Shown: positions 61,461 through 64,000 of the stretch, piece after piece | Layout of the letters: every line of letters begins with the position of its first letter | Position numbering within the stretch: the first letter of the stretch is position 1 | Assembly (NCBI GenBank): GCA_023387335.1 | Contig: JAEWIF010000026.1 | Span: forward strand, 62,001 to 126,000 | Reading direction: 5' to 3' | Length of the DNA stretch: 64,000 nucleotides | From: Pseudomonadota bacterium | GTDB taxonomy: Bacteria > Pseudomonadota > Gammaproteobacteria > Burkholderiales > Burkholderiaceae_C | Program-made: the position numbers and the translations under genes | The notes under the pieces: generated by a model | Seen by the model: the letters and a program-made list of their open reading frames with translations, nothing else | Told to the model about the DNA's origin: nothing | Databases searched by the model: none

Positions 61461-61979
61461 CTAGTGCAGCGAGGTGCCGCCCGGCGCCTGCGGCTGCACG
61501 CGGAAGAAGCCGGTCCCCGCGGTGCCGCGGCCGATCTCTTCTTCCGTCGCTTCGCGAACGGCTTCCACCTTCAGGTGCAGCCGCAGCGCGATGCCCGCCA
61601 GCGGGTGGTTGCCGTCGAGCACCACGTGCTCCGGGTAGATCTCGGTGACCGTGTACAGCAGGTCCCTGGGCGCCTGCTCGTTGCTGCCCGCGGGCAGCCC
61701 TTCGAACGTCATGCCTTCCTCCAGCTCCTGCGGGAACCGCTCGCGCGGCTCCAGGAACACGAGGCGTTCGTCGTAGTCGCCGAAGGCATCCTCCGGCTCC
61801 AGGTGCAGATCGAGCCGGTCGCCGGGCTCGTGGCCTTGCAGCGCCTCTTCGATGCGGGCGAGCAGGTCGTCGCCGCCGACCAGGAACTCCACCGGCTCGG
61901 CGAGCACGTCGAGCTCCTCGCCGAGGGTGTCCTTCAGGGTCCAGGTCAGCGCGACCACGCATTGCGGAGTGACTTCCAT
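61461..61979 (-). CDS. FKBP-type peptidyl-prolyl isomerase (SlyD/SlpA-like)
   Basis: A 172-residue isomerase of the FKBP_C family with an inserted flap. It opens VTPQCVVALTWTLKDTLGEELD, and the flap has DLHLEPEDAFGDYDERLVFLEPRERFP with the LDGNHPLAGIALRLHLKVEAV strand typical of SlyD. Unlike E. coli SlyD, the C-terminal His-rich metal tail is absent. It is cytoplasmic. The Met at 61979 removes a 7-residue upstream extension. It is divergent from the ribosomal oxygenase (29 bp). Confidence 0.88.
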   Translation of the reverse strand: MEVTPQCVVALTWTLKDTLGEELDVLAEPVEFLVGGDDLLARIEEALQGHEPGDRLDLHLEPEDAFGDYDERLVFLEPRERFPQELEEGMTFEGLPAGSNEQAPRDLLYTVTEIYPEHVVLDGNHPLAGIALRLHLKVEAVREATEEEIGRGTAGTGFFRVQPQAPGGTSLH

Positions 61980-62008
61980 GGAAGAATTCTCGCAGTTCAC
62001 CGAGACCC

Positions 62009-63136
62009 ATGGACGTCCACCTGCCCACGCCGCTGCTCGGCGGCCTCTCTCCTCGCCAATTCATGAAACGCCACTGGCAGCGCAAGCCGCTGCTGGTGCG
62101 CGGCGCCGTGCCCGGCATGCGGCCCGTCGCCGACCGCGGCGAGCTGTTCGCGCTGGCCGCGCGCGACGAGGTCGAGTCGCGCCTGGTGGAACAGCGGGAC
62201 GACGGCCGCTGGTCGATGCGCCGCGGTCCCTTCGCCCGGCGCGCGCTGCCGCCGCTGGCGCGTCCGCGTTGGACGCTGCTGGTGCAGGGCGTGGACCTGC
62301 ATGTCGATGCCGCCCATGAACTGCTGCAGCGCTTCCGCTTCGTGCCCGAGGCGCGGCTGGACGACCTGATGGTCAGCTGGGCCAGCGACGGCGGCGGCGT
62401 CGGCCCGCACTTCGACAGCTACGACGTTTTCCTGCTGCAGGCGCAGGGCCGGCGCCGCTGGCGCTTCGGCAAGCAGCAGGACCTGACGCTGCGCGAGGGC
62501 GTGCCGCTGAAGATCCTGGAGAACTTCGAGCCGCAGGAGGAGTACGTGCTCGAGCCCGGCGACATGCTGTACCTGCCGCCGCGCTACGCGCACGACGGCA
62601 TCGCGGAAGGCGAGTGCCAGACCTACTCGATCGGCTTCCGGGCGCCGCGCCGCGGCGAGCTGGCGCGCGAGCTGCTGCTGCGCCTGTCGGAGGACGCGGC
62701 CGAGGCGGCCGGCGAGGCGATGTACCGCGACGCCAGCCAGTGCGCCGTGCGCGAGGCGGGCGCCATCCCGGCGGAACTGGAGCGCTTCGCGCAGGACGCG
62801 TTGAAGGCAGCGCTCAAGGACCCGCATGCGCTGGCCCGCGCCCTCGGCGAATACCTCAGCGAACCCAAGCCCAACGTGTGGTTCGACGCCGGCCCGGTGC
62901 CGCGCGGCTCCCGCCCGCTGCAGCTCGACCGCCGCACGCGCATGCTCTACGACGGCCGCCACCTCTTCATCAACGGCGAGAGCTGGCGGGCCTCGGGCCC
63001 CGACGCGCGGCTGATGCGCAAGCTGGCCGACGAGCGCCGGCTGGACACCGCCGACCTCGCCCGCGCCAGCGACGAGGCGCTGGAACTGCTGGCCTCGTGG
63101 TGCGAGGCGGGCTGGATGCACGAGGAGGAGCGATGA
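62009..63136 (+). CDS. JmjC/cupin ribosomal oxygenase (YcfD/RoxA-like)
   Basis: A 375-residue Fe(II)/2-oxoglutarate hydroxylase. It opens LGGLSPRQFMKRHWQRKPLLVRGA. The iron site is HFDSYDVFLLQAQGRRRW (HxD) with a distal His in RYAHDGIAEG, and the C-terminal part is the helical dimerisation/winged domain of YcfD. E. coli YcfD hydroxylates Arg81 of ribosomal protein L16. The stop overlaps the next ATG (ATGA). Confidence 0.9.
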   Translation: MDVHLPTPLLGGLSPRQFMKRHWQRKPLLVRGAVPGMRPVADRGELFALAARDEVESRLVEQRDDGRWSMRRGPFARRALPPLARPRWTLLVQGVDLHVDAAHELLQRFRFVPEARLDDLMVSWASDGGGVGPHFDSYDVFLLQAQGRRRWRFGKQQDLTLREGVPLKILENFEPQEEYVLEPGDMLYLPPRYAHDGIAEGECQTYSIGFRAPRRGELARELLLRLSEDAAEAAGEAMYRDASQCAVREAGAIPAELERFAQDALKAALKDPHALARALGEYLSEPKPNVWFDAGPVPRGSRPLQLDRRTRMLYDGRHLFINGESWRASGPDARLMRKLADERRLDTADLARASDEALELLASWCEAGWMHEEER

Positions 63137-63624
63137 ACGACACGGCCCCGCCGCAAGGCCGCTTCGAAGGACGCGACGCGTTCGCGCAGCTCGTGCGCGA
63201 CGCGCTGGCCGCCGCCGCCCGCGAAGGCTGGCGCGAGATCATCCTGTCCGATGCGAGCTTCGCCGACTGGCCGCTGGGCGAGCGCGCGGTGGCCGAGTCG
63301 CTGAACGCCTGGTCGCAGGGCGGCCGCCGCTGCGTGCTGCTGGCGCGGCGCTATGACGAGGTGGTGCGCCTGCACGCCCGTTTCGTCGACTGGCGCCGGA
63401 CCTGGTCGCACATCGTCGAGGCGCGCGGCTGCAAGGCGGCCGATCCGCTCGAGCTGCCCAGCGCGATCTGGACCCCGCGTTGGGTGATGCGCCGGCTCGA
63501 CCCCGAGCGCTGCACCGGTGTCAGCGGCGGCGAGGCTGACCGCCGCGTCGCACTGCGCGAAGTGCTCGACGAATGGCTGCTGAAGAGTTCGCCGGCGTTT
63601 CCCGCCACGACGCTCGGGCTCTGA
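63133..63624 (+). CDS. Hypothetical protein coupled to the ribosomal oxygenase (163 aa)
   Basis: A 163-residue soluble protein: FEGRDAFAQLVRDALAAAAREGWREIILSDASFADWPLGERAVAESLNAW, then RCVLLARRYDEVVRLHARFVDWRRTWSHIVEARG. The alternating strand-helix pattern resembles a small phospholipase-D-like or DUF domain, but I do not recognise it. The ATG lies inside the stop of the oxygenase gene (ATGA), with GAGGAGCG as ribosome-binding site, so it is cotranslated with it. A role linked to ribosome modification is a guess. Confidence 0.75.
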   Translation: MNDTAPPQGRFEGRDAFAQLVRDALAAAAREGWREIILSDASFADWPLGERAVAESLNAWSQGGRRCVLLARRYDEVVRLHARFVDWRRTWSHIVEARGCKAADPLELPSAIWTPRWVMRRLDPERCTGVSGGEADRRVALREVLDEWLLKSSPAFPATTLGL

Positions 63625-63652
63625 GCTGACGCCGCGCGTCGGGTCGTCGGCC

Positions 63653-63658
63653 TATAAT
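63653..63658 (+). promoter_or_regulatory. -10 box TATAAT upstream of the last lipoprotein gene
   Basis: A perfect TATAAT 105 bp before the start codon. The transcribed leader would be about 100 bases and GC-rich, with some hairpin potential (GCGCGGC arms at about 63705-63727). No consensus -35 is seen. Confidence 0.5.
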
Positions 63659-63762
63659 TTTCGGCTGAGCAGGAAGAGCTGGAGCCCCTTGCTGCTCGGC
63701 CTGCGCGGCACTTCCGCGGCGCGGCAACCACGGAAACCGTCTCCCTTCCCAGAGGATCTGAA

Positions 63763-64000
63763 ATGAAGAAATCGCTCGTCCTGGCGTCCATGATTGCCGC
63801 CGTCGCCCTGGCCGCCTGCAGCAAGACCGAAGCCCCGGCCCCCGCTCCCGCGCCGGCCCCCGCCGCCGCTCCTGCGCCCGCCCCGGCTCCCGCTCCCGCC
63901 GAAGCGCCCGCCGCCGCTGCTTCCGCTCCGGCCGCCGCCGCTTCCGACGTTGCCGCGGGCGCTGCTGCCGCCGCCGCTGCCGCTGCTTCCGCTCCGGCCC
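63763..64000 (+). CDS. Ala/Pro-rich lipoprotein, 3' truncated by window edge
   Basis: The start MKKSLVLASMIAAVALAAC gives a lipoprotein signal peptide with lipobox LAAC. It is followed by SKTEAP and then at least 60 residues composed almost only of Ala, Pro, Ser and a few Glu (PAPAPAP, AAAAASAPA repeats). The frame is still open at the edge. This low-complexity part would be an extended periplasmic linker or tether; any following domain is outside the window. Expression is likely strong, given the TATAAT box and AGAGGAT before the ATG. Confidence 0.8.
   Translation, partial: MKKSLVLASMIAAVALAACSKTEAPAPAPAPAPAAAPAPAPAPAPAEAPAAAASAPAAAASDVAAGAAAAAAAAASAPA

Overview
The window is high-GC, gene-dense bacterial chromosome. 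Several things point to a betaproteobacterium of the Comamonadaceae type (Ramlibacter/Variovorax-like; inferred from gene content, not searched): five orphan Bug/TctC periplasmic receptors, paired LysR regulators and M20 amidohydrolases, an orphan ring-hydroxylating dioxygenase, and the order pyrG-kdsA-eno-ftsB. No phage, transposase, CRISPR array or rRNA operon was seen. About 70 protein genes and two tRNA genes are supported.

Layout. 1-7047: a truncated FAD monooxygenase, a CYTH/CHAD protein, small proteins, then LysR / M20 / Bug. 7063-12616: exported hydrolase, AraC regulator, YtkA-like lipoprotein plus di-haem peroxidase, cupin/MerR pair, small proteins. 12617-16505: divergent DEAD-box helicases rhlE and dbpA, then a PAP2 phosphatase. 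16502-20287: a tightly overlapping four-gene operon (two double-domain universal stress proteins, an EF-G domain-V-like protein, an AdoMet decarboxylase-spermidine synthase fusion) with an elaborate leader. 20337-27676: M20 / Bug / LysR, alpha/beta hydrolase, LysR / Bug / beta-propeller. 27650-33134: GNAT, tRNA-Ala and tRNA-Lys, then a GntR-controlled catabolic cluster (phytanoyl-CoA-type dioxygenase, SAF-domain oxidoreductase, 3-hydroxyisobutyrate-dehydrogenase-like enzyme) with a divergent formamidase-like hydrolase. 33135-40565: a mirror-symmetric repeat, guaC, uvrD, a TPR protein, a Rieske dioxygenase alpha/beta pair and a second mirror-symmetric hairpin array. 40566-54459: amiC-tsaE with divergent queG, AEC transporter, Bug, xerD, Bug, threonine-dehydratase-like enzyme, Nramp-like and MFS transporters, ferritin-like DUF455 protein, gamma-carbonic anhydrase, hslO and a NadR-like ATPase. 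54504-64000: housekeeping block ftsB-eno-kdsA-pyrG, coaBC-dut, glycine-zipper lipoprotein, SlyD-type isomerase, JmjC ribosomal oxygenase and a truncated Ala/Pro-rich lipoprotein.

Genes are very compact. Many same-strand pairs share ATGA, GTGA or TGATG start/stop overlaps, and most convergent pairs overlap or abut. The two large convergent gaps that remain (33135-33648 and 40267-40565) are filled by structured inverted-repeat arrays.

The most interesting material is (i) the polyamine/stress operon at 16502-20071 and its 5' leader, with an operator dyad over a TTGGAA/TAGACT promoter, a possible leaderless 22-codon ORF and a 12-bp stem directly after its stop; (ii) the two mirror-symmetric hairpin elements, one with covarying stem positions; and (iii) a two-block promoter (CGTTCAAG-N17-CCGAAGAATC) upstream of two transcription units encoding exported proteins.
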